Source of the DNA: Lolium rigidum
Lineage: Eukaryota > Streptophyta > Magnoliopsida > Poales > Poaceae
Assembly: GCF_022539505.1 (NCBI RefSeq)
Contig: NC_061508.1
Coordinates: forward strand, 266,358,736 to 266,422,735
Reading direction: 5' to 3'
DNA: 64,000 nucleotides
In this document: piece after piece, positions 44,375-55,237 of the stretch
Layout: every line of letters starts with the position of its first letter
Position numbering within the stretch: the stretch's first letter is position 1
The notes under the pieces: model-generated
What the model was told of the DNA's origin: nothing
Seen by the model: only the letters and a program-made list of their open reading frames with translations
The model's database searches: none
Made by a program: the position numbers and the translations under genes

Positions 44375-44610
44375 CTACCTCTGATTCAAGGAATAAGGCG
44401 TCCTCGTTTTACGTGCTTTTCGTTTGACTAAGAATTACTTCAAATATATAAAGATTATTTGTATGAAATTAACATAATTAGAAAGTGTTTTTCAATATGA
44501 ATCCAACGATACTAATTGCATATAATATAACCAAGATTTTGTTGCTCAATTTTTATGGTCAAAGTTCGCCTTGGAATACACGTGCGCCTTATTCCTTGGG
44601 ATGGAGGTAG
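44375..44610. mobile_element. Stowaway-like MITE, second copy
   Basis: TA (44373-44374, 44611-44612) flanks CTACCTCTGATTCAAGGAAT and inverted ATTCCTTGGGATGGAGGTAG. Its interior is similar to 41823-42053. Confidence 0.85.
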
Positions 44611-44891
44611 TAATTCACAGCTCAAACCACGATCATTGGTTTCCAGGTCAAATTAATTTGAGACGAGCAGTGCAGTCAAATGTCTTCTCGTGATGACGAT
44701 CCGGGATTGCACGGGTGGCGTTCAAAGATGGCGTGTTATTAGATTCTTATAATGTAAGTTTAGTGAAGTAGTTCTTCCGATTTACTATTAATAAGAAACG
44801 ATATTTTTTTAGGGGAAAGAAACGATATTATGTAGACCTATATTTTCAAAATGTAATTTAAATCACTAACTTCTATATCTATAGCATATGC

Positions 44892-45780
44892 ATGATATTT
44901 GAGAAAGTTATGAGAATCCTAGCTGATGTCAAATGTCATGTGATGAGGTCTGCATATAGACCGGCTGCGGAGAATCTGGGTAATGTTTTCGCCTTCGACG
45001 GTAATGGAAGAAACTCTTGTCCCTGTGGTGCAGGTCTCCTACTTTGGTGGACTTCATGTGGTTTGGTTAGGGCTAGGGTGAAAACCCTAGATGTGGCAAT
45101 GCTTGCGCCAATCATTACACATGTGGGCATTGTCCCCTTCCTAGAGGTGTTGTTGTGGCCTGACAGCTCCCTCCTCTCTAGGAATCGGGGAAAACCCTTG
45201 GTCCGGTTTGTCGTGTCGGACAGATATAGCAATTGCAAAATCTTCCTTGGAAGCATGGGCGGATGCAACCTATACTCAAGGGGGGCAGCTGCCCCCACTC
45301 AATTTTCATTTACCTTGTAATATGCTAGCTAAAAACTGATTTGCCCCCGCTTAGAAATATTATTTGCACCACTTATCATATTTTGCCCCCTCTCAAAAAT
45401 TGTCCTGGATCCGTCCTTGCTTGGAAGTGTTGTCCAGTTTAATGGAGTTCCCGAAGTTGCTTTGGAGTTATGGCAGCTGCCTAAGGTGTGGGCCTCCGGG
45501 ACGCAATGTACATCGCCGTCGTTGTTCGCTAGCTAGATGACACCTTCATTTTGACCGGTCAGGCCAATTTTTTCACTTCCCAACTCCTCTATGACGCATG
45601 GATGGAGGGTATATTGGTCCAGGCAGTCCTAGGTCATGGGCATTCTAGGCGGGTGGTCGGGGTTGTTCGGGATGTGGCCTAGACACCAAATGTCCCTCCT
45701 CCTTGTTGTAGTGGCTAGAAGCTGGATATATGTGAGCTCTTTATTCATCGTCGTAGTATTTTTTCGATAAAAGGTGTTTT
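44892..45780 (+). mobile_element. LINE-like or retroposed remnant, interrupted by a hAT MITE
   Basis: A GC-balanced stretch with an open frame over 44892-45250 and GGTCCGGTTTGTCGTGTCGG-type sequence continues after the MITE to about 45780, where it ends near a T-rich, ATAAAAGGTGTTTTATTAC tail. It resembles grass LINE leader sequence, but I found no reverse transcriptase, so the class is a guess. Confidence 0.3.
45254..45419. mobile_element. hAT-type MITE
   Basis: A perfect 8-bp duplication CTTGGAAG (45246-45253 and 45420-45427) flanks inverted ends CATGGGCGGATGCA and rc CAAGGACGGATCCA. Inner GGGGGCAGCTGCCCCC is a palindrome, and TTTGCCCCC appears on both arms. 166 bp, non-coding. Confidence 0.88.
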
Positions 45781-46238
45781 ATTACTCAAAATGTTTTAAG
45801 CATTACAGCCAGTCTCTGCATAACTAAGATACACACGATCGTTCACGGTACCAACGAATCAGTAAAAATCGATACAAAAGGAACTCTAAAAGTCTCGATT
45901 TCATCTGAACACGAGAAGCATCAATCCTAAGATTATGTAGCCACCCATGTTGGGTAATAAATTCCTTTCGTTGTATCCTCTAACCATGTAGACACCTCCA
46001 TATATAGGTTGCGGTTCTCCATGCGCTGAAGCGACGACCATAAGAGCAGCAAAACCATACACCGGTACATGTGCGGACCTTGGGCCAAATTCCTAGAAGG
46101 GCGAAATGGGCTGGTTTTGGTCATTAGATGGGTCACTTACTGGGCAAGACTTTGTTATTTCCTGATGGGTTGCGGGGGGGGGGGCGGGGCGACGGCCCAT
46201 TTTGCGCCGAGAAGGTCCACCAGTGTACCAGTAGATTA

Positions 46239-47407
46239 GAGCATCTCCACTCGTCCCCCCGACGAGGCCCCCGGCGAGCCTTTTTTCCATCCGGACGGCG
46301 TAATTCGGCCGAGTCGCGCCCCCGGTTCCTCGTTTTCGTCCGGATTTGGGCCTAAATTCATCCGGCGATCCCACGCCATCCCCGGCCCCCCGGGGAGCTT
46401 TCGGGGACTCCGGACGAAACAAAAGCGCGCGTGGCCCCAACTTGTCGGCGACAATGGCCTGGGTTTGTACGGAAATACCCTCGTCTTCCCGATCTACGGC
46501 AATACCCTCGTCTTCCCGATCACGGCAATACCCTCGTCGAACGAAAGCTTTGAACTCTCAAGTGGTGCAACATAGATAGATTATATATATTTCGAATATA
46601 ATTCGAATAAACATAAAAATTACATATAAAAACTTTAAAACAAACTTAAACTACTTCTTCTTCCTACGTGGCCCCGCCTCATCGTCGTGGCGGCGACGCT
46701 TCCGGCTCGTCACCTCCTCGTCGGAGGAAGTTGAGTCCTCCTCCTCGTCAGTGTCCTCAGCCTCTTCGTCGTCCTCCTCCTGCTGCTCCTCCTCCTCTTC
46801 CTCGGCCTCTTCCTCGGCCTGCTCCTTGGCCTCTTCGTCCTCCTCCTCGTCGCCATCCCATGCGTCCTCCTCCTCATCGTCATCCCATTCGTCCTCGCTG
46901 GCCGGCGGGGGGGAATCGTCGCTGTTGGACGATGCAGCTTTATCCCACCAATGGCGCCATCCAGGCGGCTTCCCCTCGTTGTCGGTGTCTGATGGCCAAG
47001 AGAGATCGCTCATGGTTGACGGAGGATGGTGAGGAGAGAACAGATGAATGGCGTCGGCCGTCGGAAACCGTATATGTAGGTCTCTCGACGAAGAGAGCGG
47101 CGGTTGCTCTTCCGCGGAGTTCGTGCTCCATTACGGCGGTTCTCGCATCGAGGCCACTTCGACCGTTCCCGACGAGTCGTTTCGGCTCTCCGGACCACTT
47201 CGCGACGGTTCAATGCGTCGAGGGCACTCCGACGATTGCCCTTCCCGGTGACTCGCACCGTCGCTATGCACGCGGTGGGTGCGCGTCAGAAGGCGACCAT
47301 GGGCTCGCGGCTGGGAAAATGGGCCTCCCCAGGCCACAAAATACATCCATCCGGCGCTAAATAACGCCGGATTCCGGCCTGGGGAGCCCCAACGGCTGGG
47401 GATGCTC
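46239..47407 (-). mobile_element. PIF/Harbinger-like cargo element (H4)
   Basis: TTA duplications (46236-46238, 47408-47410) flank GAGCATCTCCACTCGTCC and GGCTGGGGATGCTC. The right end contains GGCCTGGGGAGCCCC; the left contains CCCCCGACGAGGCCCCCGG. The interior carries one acidic-protein gene and no transposase. Confidence 0.75.
46651..47013 (-). CDS. Highly acidic cargo protein with basic tail
   Basis: An intact 120-residue ORF starting MSDLSWPSDTDNEGKPPGWRHWW. Residues about 33-95 are almost entirely Asp and Glu with some Ser, and the end is basic (RKRRRHDDEAGPRRKKK), which could act as a nuclear localisation signal. The bias comes from a TCC/CTC-rich strand, so the low complexity partly reflects nucleotide composition. 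No domain is recognised. A leader of about 60 bases with CT-rich sequence precedes the ATG. It is the second cargo gene in the window with an intact frame. Confidence 0.5.
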   Translation of the reverse strand: MSDLSWPSDTDNEGKPPGWRHWWDKAASSNSDDSPPPASEDEWDDDEEEDAWDGDEEEDEEAKEQAEEEAEEEEEEQQEEDDEEAEDTDEEEDSTSSDEEVTSRKRRRHDDEAGPRRKKK

Positions 47408-47415
47408 TTACCTGC

Positions 47416-47571
47416 TGACAAGGGATTAACTTGTCAATGCCTATGGATTGTAGGCTAGGGTTTAGTTAGAAGTAGAGGGCAAGTAGATCTCGAAGGTTTC
47501 AGCCGAAAAGTACTCGACGAATATGAAAACTAGGGTTTGCGAGACAATGATTCGATTCTTCGTCCCTCGAC
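47416..47571 (-). repeat. Truncated 3' LTR of the second gypsy element
   Basis: Matches 54164-54318 with one indel and then diverges abruptly after CCCTCGAC. The missing part of the LTR is about 230 bp. Confidence 0.85.
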
Positions 47572-49932
47572 ACAACAAGTAGCATTACGTACATGGTTCG
47601 AAATGACATAGGGTTCACAACTCGATACTTATGAAAATATAGTTCACTGCAACACGCTGAGCACATCCTAGTGTCGTCCCGACGTGTCATCCTCACGCGC
47701 TGCTTCCCGACGGCCATCCTCTTCGTCCGCTGCCGTGGCTCTTGTTGCTTTCGCTCTCCTCCGCTCCTCCTCTCGAAGATATGGGCTCGTCGTTCTCATC
47801 CTCCTCAAAGATGATCTCCGCGGCGGTGCCTCATCCTCCTCAATGTCAACCTTCTTTCCTCGGTTGACATAATCTTCCTGAGTGTACCGGTTTGGAGCAT
47901 TGCCCCTTGGCTTCAACTGGGTAAGCGTGACCGTGGGGCTTGCTTCTTGCCGCGACTAATGTTTTGACTCAAAATTTCGTCGTCGGCGGAATCTTCACAA
48001 ACATGAACACATGAGATTACAAAAGTTGAAATTAGTAAGAACATGTTTGACAAGAACAAATAGTCCATACCTCCCGGCTCCTGAAGAGGAAGATGTGCGA
48101 ATTTGGCGTCGCGGCAACCTAGCAAGTTGGCTAACCGCCGCATCTTTCGTGCTGTTCTCGCATCATGGAACTCATGGTTACAAAGCCACTGCAAACATAA
48201 TAGCGTACATTCAAAGTTGGTGATCATACCTTAATGAAATGCCGCAACGGTCCGACGGAAGCTTTTCATCTCTCCCGCTCGCGCTCCCACATAATCTCGC
48301 ACTCCTCACTGCTTTGTGATCTCCGTCCGTCGTGACAAACATAGCATACACAATTTAAGCGAGCACATGGCAATCTAGATGATGTACTAGTTAGTGAGAG
48401 AATCCATTACCATGAAGTTCAGCTCGAAGCAATAGAAGTCGATCTCCTCTCGCGAGCAAAGGTGTCGGTCTGGCATTTGCACAACCTCATCGAACTCGAT
48501 GGGGTCGGTCCAAGATGTGCTCAGCATACGCGTGCTTCACTAACTCGATACGCGTGTTTTCATGGAACCACTCGGAGGTAGTTGTTGAAAGCGGCCAAGT
48601 CGCGAGGCACATCCTCGGCCGGGCCAGCGATCCGTGTCGCCTAAACAAGTGTTGGAACGTCGCGACGTGGCCGCTATGATGGATGGCCAATTTGTGATCT
48701 TCCTCTCGCCGCTGCCTATCAAGCCCGCAAGAATCAAGAATTTAGATTCTACCTCTTCTATCAAGAATCTTCCATCGCATGATTCCAGAAGTTTACCTAT
48801 GAAGCGTCTTGTCCGTGTCTTGCCAGCGAGGTGGGCACCTCGATGATAAAGCCCAAACCGTCTCATCACTCTATGCAGTGGTGGTATTCAACAAGCCACA
48901 TGCATATGAGTGGGCACCGCATACGCCGTAACCGCGCCCTCCGTGCACTTGTGGTTGAGGTCAGGCATCCCCGCGCCAATACGGTAGTAGGTACCATATG
49001 GCTCCCATTCCACCTCGCAGCATACAAATATTTCAGAATTTACAACATGCCAAGAGAATCAATGAAAACTAGGATTGCAGAAGAGTGATCGGTTACTCCG
49101 GCTCGGCCGGTAAGAGTGTCCAACTCCTGCATGTATTGCCTCGACATGATCTGGATCGCTCTCATCTCCGAGACACCGTCCCAAAGGTATGCCCAAGTCG
49201 GGCTCCCGATCAAGGTTCCTCATGGTGATGAGGCCATGGCCTCTGTTGTGTACCCCGGGACGCCCAACCGGATAGACGGTCCCGCCTCCATACGAAAGTA
49301 GGAGCAAGCATCCACCAATAGCCGCCGCTCCCGGGCCTCCCGCTCCTACCCCGCAAAAAGCTCGTCCAACTCGCGTACATAAGACATTTGGTTAGTACTT
49401 TGTCTAGCACAATACTATAGGAAAATAGTACATAGAACAAGTCATCACCGTCGGTAGAGGTAGGCAAGTGCCGCCTGCTCCCCAACTCCCACCTAAGGGT
49501 CCAACACCGTAAGCGCCTTCACCACCACCAATGGGCCAGCCTTCCCCCACTTTCAGAAAGAGAGTCCTCGAAATCATGTACCATAAGTACATCGCTGGCG
49601 TACGTCCTCCGGAGTGTCCTCCGTTGGCCCCGGCCCGGAATTTGTCGAAAGTTAGTCCCGATCCAAGAGAAAGACGCGGCCGGCGGGGAACTTCCTCTCC
49701 TTTGGGATTTGGCCGGGGCGCCGGAGGAGCCCCGCCAATAAGCGCCTCCATCTCGCCGGGCGCTCTCACTCCATCGTAAGCCGTGTTCATGGGCACACGT
49801 GCCTCGCGCCCGAATAGGTAGAAGCCCAAGGATCATGGAAACATGCCCGGAGAGCAGGGGCCATCTCGCCGCCCTCAAGTGGAAGGTGTGCGTCTCTCCC
49901 GCTTCCACCGTGGCCAACAAGAGCGGTGAGTG
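47572..49932 (-). other. Degenerate coding-like sequence of unknown origin
   Basis: Minus-strand frames with broken, protein-like stretches: VDACSYFRMEAGPSIRLGVP (about 49300), MQELDTLTGRAGVTD (about 49110), EVEWEPYGTYYRIGAGMPD (about 48990) and an acidic, basic-ended C-terminus near 47670-47916. They keep one orientation over 2 kb but change frame repeatedly, so this looks like one dead multi-exon gene or transposon gene. I do not recognise the family. Confidence 0.4.
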
Positions 49933-50032
49933 NNNNNNNNNNNNNNNNNNNNNNNNNNNNNNNNNNNNNNNNNNNNNNNNNNNNNNNNNNNNNNNNNNNN
50001 NNNNNNNNNNNNNNNNNNNNNNNNNNNNNNNN
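49933..50032. other. Assembly gap (100 N)
   Basis: Exactly 100 undetermined bases, a conventional placeholder size, so the true distance is unknown. The left side is the unidentified coding-like sequence and the right side is gypsy reverse transcriptase. Confidence 1.
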
Positions 50033-52141
50033 ATGAAGTATACCCACAACGGTAACGCTTTTTCTCCTAACACAGCGACGAATCCGCTCAAAGCTGCGAC
50101 TCGCCCGGTTAGCTGCTTGTATTTCTTTCAACTTCGTTGGCTTTCTCATTGTTACTATGGCTTGTATTTTGTCGGGATTTGCTTCAATCCCTCTTGCTGA
50201 AACTAGAAACCCCGGAAGTTCTCCGATCTGGGACGCCAAAAGAACACTTCGTCGGGTTCGGCTTGAGGCGGAATTTGTCGAGGTTGTCAAAAGTTTCTTT
50301 GAGATCCTCGATCGGCGTTGCCCCTTTTTTGACGTTATGACGACATCATCGATGTATACTTGCACGTTTTTCCCGATCTCGTGTTGCTAAACACTTACGC
50401 ATCATCCTCTCGATATGTTGCTCCCGCATTTTTTAGACCGAAGGGCATTGTCTTGTAGCAAAACACGCCGTAAGGTGTAATAAACGCTGTTTTGGCTTCA
50501 TCATCTTCTTTTAATCTGATCTGGTTATAACCAGAGTATGCATCCAAAAAGGAAAGACGTTCACAACCTGCCGTGGAGTCGATGATTTGATCGATCCTTG
50601 GGAGGGAAAGTGATCCTTAGGGCAATGTTTGTTGAGACACGTAAAGTCGACGCACATGCGAAGGACTGTCGTGTTTTTCTTCGGCACCATCACTGGGTTA
50701 GCTACCCATGTGGCTTACGTAGATATCTCTCTGATAAAACCAGCTTCCTCTAGTCGATTTATTTCTGAAAGCATGGCTTTGCGGTTTGGTTCCGAAAAAC
50801 GCCGCAAAGGTTGTCTGATTGGTTTCGCTGTTGGATCCAAATTTAGGTGGTGCTCGGCAAGTTCCCCGGGTACTCCCGGCATGTCAGCTGGACACCATGC
50901 GAAGATTTTCCAGTTCTCACGGAGGAACTCGACGAGCGCGCTTTCCTATGCGATATCCATGTTGTTTGCAATGGATGTTGTCTTTTTTGGGTCTGTCGGG
51001 TGAATCTGTACCTCCTTAGAGTTTTTCTCTGTGTTGAAAGTTGATTCTTTATTTGGCCTTCCAACGTCTGGCAGTACGTCGTAATCAGTCATGCTTTTTG
51101 ACGCTAGATACTCAGCTTGCATCCCAAAAGTTTCTGATAACCGATGGAAATCCTTGTCGCACTTATCAGCTAAGGCGAAACTCCCTTTGACCGTGATTGG
51201 TCCTTTGGGTCCAGGCAATCTCCACAACAGGTATGTATAATGTGGCACTGCCATAAATCTAGCATATGCTGGTCGTCCCAACAGAGCGTGGTATTGCGAT
51301 GGAAAATCCACGACTTCAAACTCCAGCTTCTCGATTCTATAATTCTCTCGGGTCCCAAACTGGACATCGAGATTGATTTTTCCCAATGGATAGCTTGGTT
51401 TTTCCGGTGTGATGCCGTGGAACCTTGTGTCTGTTGGTTTCAAGTTTGCTAAGGATATGTTCATCTTCCTCAATGTATCTGCATACATAAGGTTTAAGCT
51501 GCTGCCACCATCTATGAATACTCGAGAAACGTCAAATCCTGCGATAACTGCCGGCAGAATAAGTGCTGACTGCCCCGGTCGAGGAACTTGCTGCGGATGA
51601 TCTGCTATTGTGAAGCCGATATCTTGTCCTGACCAATTAAGGTACTCAACTGTTGGTGGAGGCATTTTCTCTGCCATAAACACCTGTCGTGAGATTACTT
51701 TTTGAGCTCTATTGGACGGCCTTCCCTTCTGAATCATCGACACTGCTCCGTTGGAGTTAGGATCAACATAGGGTGGTGGTGCGGGTGCTGCCGCTATTCT
51801 GAGCTGGTGTCGATTGTCCTCTGTAATCGCGGGAGGTGGCGGTAGATGAACTTCGCTCCTAGGCTCCCGAGGGTTTCTCGTGTCTGCTCGAGCGTGAGCA
51901 TTTTCTGCGTATCCGAACATTGCCTGAAAATTTCGACGGTCTTTCTGCAGGTGCCCCGACCTGTCTTTTCCCGTTGTCTGTCGAGGAAGAAGTGCATACG
52001 GCACGGTCCGTTCAACATTTCCTCGGGGACACGAAAGGTCTTGGAAACCTCGGCCCACTATTTTGTCCAGTTGCGGGAGTCATCCCTATTATCGCTTCGC
52101 TGCTCATTGCTTCTCCGATAATCATCTCTCGTTGTTTCCTC
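50033..52141 (-). pseudogene. Gypsy protease and partial reverse transcriptase
   Basis: From right to left: the end of gag (GPCRMHFFLD), then a long open frame (50946-52058) with a retropepsin-like region containing VFIDGGSSLNLMYADTL and ALLGRPAYARFMA, where DGGS stands in place of DTG/DSG, as in Tat/Athila-type gypsy elements. Reverse transcriptase follows in changing frames: VPKKNTTVLRMCVDFTCLNK, SFLDAYSGYNQIR-like, and the catalytic VYIDDVV near 50350. RNase H and integrase are lost in or beyond the gap. Frameshifts near 51960 and 50600 show the copy is dead. Confidence 0.85.
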
Positions 52142-52216
52142 CTGCGCCGGCTCGGAATCCGGCCGAAATTTGCCCTGGAGCGTCGTAGTTACGGTACTGC
52201 CGAGGAAATCGTCGCC

Positions 52217-54149
52217 TCAATTGATAATTTCGACCACGGTCCTCCTCCGGCGACTGTGTCGTTTATTGTGGACAGCGTCTTCTCCGTCCGCCCATCTATT
52301 TGCTATCTCCATCAACGCGGATACTGTTTTTGGATTGGTTCTTCCCAAGTCCTCGACAAAATCTCCACGCCTAATTCCTGCGACAAACGCATCTATTGCT
52401 CTCTCGTCAGATATATTTTCTGCCGAGTTTTTTATGATGTTCCACCTTTGGATGTATTTTCTCATTGACTCATCTGGCTTTTGTCGACACGCCCTCAGCT
52501 CTTCTAACGACGCAGGTTTTTTACACGTGGACCTGAAGTTCTTGACGAATATGTCCTCGAAACTTTCCCAGCTGTCGATGGATCCTGGCGGAAGTTTTTG
52601 GATCCAAGATCGTGCGGCTCCACTTAAGTGCACCTGAATGCTTTGCATGGCTGTTGCTCTAGTTCCTCCAGTTAACTTCACCGTCTCGAGGTAATCAATT
52701 AGCTGATCCTCTGGATCTTGCAAGCCGTCGAACTTTTTGAAGTGATCGGGCAACTTAAATCCCAACGGGACTCGAGTTTTTCGTACTCTCCTTGTGAAGC
52801 ACGGCAAGCCGCACATATCCTCGTCGTTAAGCTCCGGGGATTGCCGATGATCCCGTCTGCTTTGTCTCGCTCTATCGACCCTTGCTTGTGCTCCTGTGTC
52901 TCTTGCTCCGCTTGGTCCTTCAAGAACTGCCGCTGTTGCCGCTGCAGGTCGTGGACTATTTTGCCTTGCCGCTCCTTCGGGAGGCGTTGCTACGAACGCT
53001 GTCCCCATAGCTCCAACTCCTGCTAACGCCATGTTGTATAATGTTTCCCTTGGATCTCCTGGAGGTGGCCTGGATGCGAGGATGTAAGCTTGTGTCGCCA
53101 TATACCCAGCTTCTGGTGTCTTAGGGATAATATTTCCTCTTGTATCTATCGACATAAAGGACATGTCGAGGTTTTGCACCAAGTGCTCTCTTTACCTTCG
53201 GGTATGTGTTGTAACCTTGATCTTCCTCTCGTTCGAGCCTCCCTATGACTATCACCCGAAACTCTAGATTGTCCACTTAGATCTGCCCTTCTCTCGCTAG
53301 ATGCGATGCTGCCTCCTTTCTCCTGTTCAACTCAGTCATGTCTGTTTTTCTATTTCTCGGGCAGTTCGTGCGAGCCTATATTGATAAGCTTGTAGTTCTT
53401 GAGCTGTAGCTGTTGTCGTCATTGGCTCCGACCCATCTAGGGCTTTTGCCGCTCTGTCCCAGGATGCCTGTGGAAGTTGAACTCTGACTCGTGGTGTGGG
53501 CCCGACATATTTAGTGCCCAAACCTCTCCTTAGATCTGAGGGATCGACAAAAGGATTACCCAATTCGTCGAAAGCCTCCGATGTTTCCTCTTGATTTTCG
53601 ATAGCATAAATCTGATGATATTTGGTACTCAGATCTATGTTGGGTTTGGTGACATCATTGTTGAGATTGATGAAGACCTTGCCCATTGTGATGGATTTGT
53701 CGATGAAGTCGTAGCCGTCGACATCGCTTGAGCCATCGCTTATATATGAGTCCGCGAGATGACTCAAACGATGTGTCGCCGAAGATCTTGGCGAGTCTCT
53801 CTCTTGTTACGATGTCGACGTAACGTGTTGCCGAAGTTTCTTCTTCCGACTCGATTGACGATGCATAGCTTGAAAAATCGGAATCGATCGCCGACGATCC
53901 CGACGAAATCGGAATTTCGACACGATACGATCCTTCCTTCTCGACGCGAAAGTGGAACCTTCCGAACGTCATCTCCAAGGGCTCCGCCGTACACGCATAT
54001 GCATCCAAACGGGAGGGTGGGTGAGGAACAAAATCGACAAGACCAGCGAGCGATCCGTTTACCTCGATCCATAGCGTTGCTTCCGATTGATGATGTCGAA
54101 GATCTTGAACGTGCCATCGAGATCGGATCCTTACGCCTCTAATCCCCAC
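52217..54149 (-). pseudogene. Gypsy gag, frameshifted
   Basis: The frame starting near 54149 reads WHVQDLRHHQSEATLW and MTFGRFHFRVEKEGSYRVEI, shifts near 53760 to a frame with DGYDFIDKSITMGKVFINLN and TPRVRVQLPQASWDRAAKAL, then near 53340 passes into the 321-codon frame 52217-53182. That last frame contains the Retrotrans_gag core: FDGLQDPEDQLIDYLETVKL, GAARSWIQKLPPGSIDSWES and MRKYIQRWNIIKNSAE. It forms the particle core in autonomous relatives. Two frame changes make this copy non-functional. Confidence 0.85.
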
Positions 54150-54163
54150 GAGACGGCGCCAAT
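54144..54163 (-). other. Primer binding site of the second gypsy element
   Basis: On the minus strand, TTGGCGCCGTCTCGTGGGG directly follows the LTR end. TGGCGCC-type primer sites are usual in Tat/Athila gypsy elements, in agreement with the DGGS protease. Confidence 0.8.
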
Positions 54164-54547
54164 TGACAAGGGATTAACTTGTCAATGCCTATGGATTGTA
54201 GGCTAGGGTTTAGTTAGAAGTAGAGGGCAAGTAGATCTCGAAGGTTTCAGCCGAAAAGTACTCGACGAATATGAAAACTAGGGTTTGCAGACAATGATTC
54301 GATTCTTCGTCCCTCGACTCCCCCTTTATATAAGAGGTGGAGCCAATGGATTCGTGCTATACAAGATTACAGAGTCCGGGACGGTTTCTAACTCATCCCG
54401 CCAGATTACAAATAACACTTCCTATTACAACTCTATCTTTTCCTTAAATACATCTTGGGCTCCCGAATCTTCTTATTCTTCGGGTAGTGGGCCTTCAATA
54501 AACCCCGGGTACTATATTCGGCAGGCCCATTTGGGATGCCTATGTCA
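54164..54547 (-). repeat. 5' LTR of the second gypsy element
   Basis: 384 bp, TG...CA ends, with TTATATAAG (about 54335-54343 on the plus strand) giving a minus-strand TATA-like CTTATATAA. The CCTGC target duplication follows. Confidence 0.88.
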
Positions 54548-54639
54548 CCTGCATAGGAGAAAATTGTATCGTTGTAGTATAGCAAATGTGGATGGTACTC
54601 CCAAAATTTAGTGTTGCCGTATCAGCCTCTTGACCTTCC

Positions 54640-54755
54640 TTTCTATGAACTCCTATTTATGGTGCATTCCAGAAACAAAAAAAATATCAGAATGTACTTA
54701 TCAAGACAAATCTTTCAAAAAATCTTGAGCGTCACTTATTTCTTAGCTGAGGGAG
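54640..54755. mobile_element. Truncated Stowaway-like MITE
   Basis: The right end GTCACTTATTTCTTAGCTGAGGGAG followed by TA (54756-54757) is a typical Stowaway terminus in inverse orientation (shown in part). The left terminus is not clear. H5 is inserted exactly at its TA. Confidence 0.45.
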
Positions 54756-55132
54756 TAAGTGCACTTCCCGCGGCGCGACGTAAACGGACGCTGAGCGACC
54801 GTTTTCGTCCGCCGTGACCGGAAATGCGTCTGGCACCACCTCCAGTAAGGTGACGCAAAGTGACCGGACCGTCCGCGGAGACGGAAACCTGGCCCAAATA
54901 TGCGCCTACGCGGAAAGTGTCCGCTCGCGTCTGGTGGACATTTTGTCTGGTCCGCCTGGCAGTGACCCAGCGTCGATGCGTCTTCTCCGCCAGTACTGGC
55001 GCCGAGGCGTCGTTTCGGAAGTCTGCGGCCGGTAAATGGCGATGTCTCGCGTGGCGCGCGACCGTCGCCTACCTCTGTGCACGAAGTAATGTCGATGCCA
55101 CGCGTGTCGCGGCCCTCGCCCTGCTTTCGATC

Positions 55133-55140
55133 TATATAAA
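55133..55140 (+). promoter_or_regulatory. TATA box of the H5 cargo gene
   Basis: TATATAAA, 105 bases before ATG 55238, followed by a CT-rich leader with AAACCCTAGCCGCC (about 55173-55186), matching the leader of the H2 cargo gene. Confidence 0.6.
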
Positions 55141-55237
55141 CAGGGGCGGTAGCATCTCATCTCCTCCCCACTAAACCCTAGCCGCCGCACAACCTCCACC
55201 ATAGCGCCGCTGCCGCTCAGACTCCATCGCAGCCACC

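Larger units (their letters stand above)
47416..54547 (-). mobile_element. Second Ty3/gypsy element, incomplete, spanning the gap
   Basis: LTR ends TGACAAGGG (47416) and TATGTCA (54547) are flanked by a perfect 5-bp duplication CCTGC (47411-47415, 54548-54552). The right LTR is the 5' LTR of a minus-strand element; gag, protease and part of reverse transcriptase follow leftward until the gap. Only 156 bp of the left LTR is present (47416-47571). The sequence between it and the gap is unrelated to known retrotransposon coding, so a nested insertion or misassembly lies there. Confidence 0.85.

Noticed and set aside
46668..47360. A 230-codon plus-strand ORF over the acidic cargo gene
   Set aside because: It is Pro/Arg-rich low complexity produced by the complement of Glu/Asp codons and has no promoter.
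48540..48869. A 109-codon minus-strand ORF
   Set aside because: It is part of the larger degenerate coding-like stretch and has no recognisable domain of its own.
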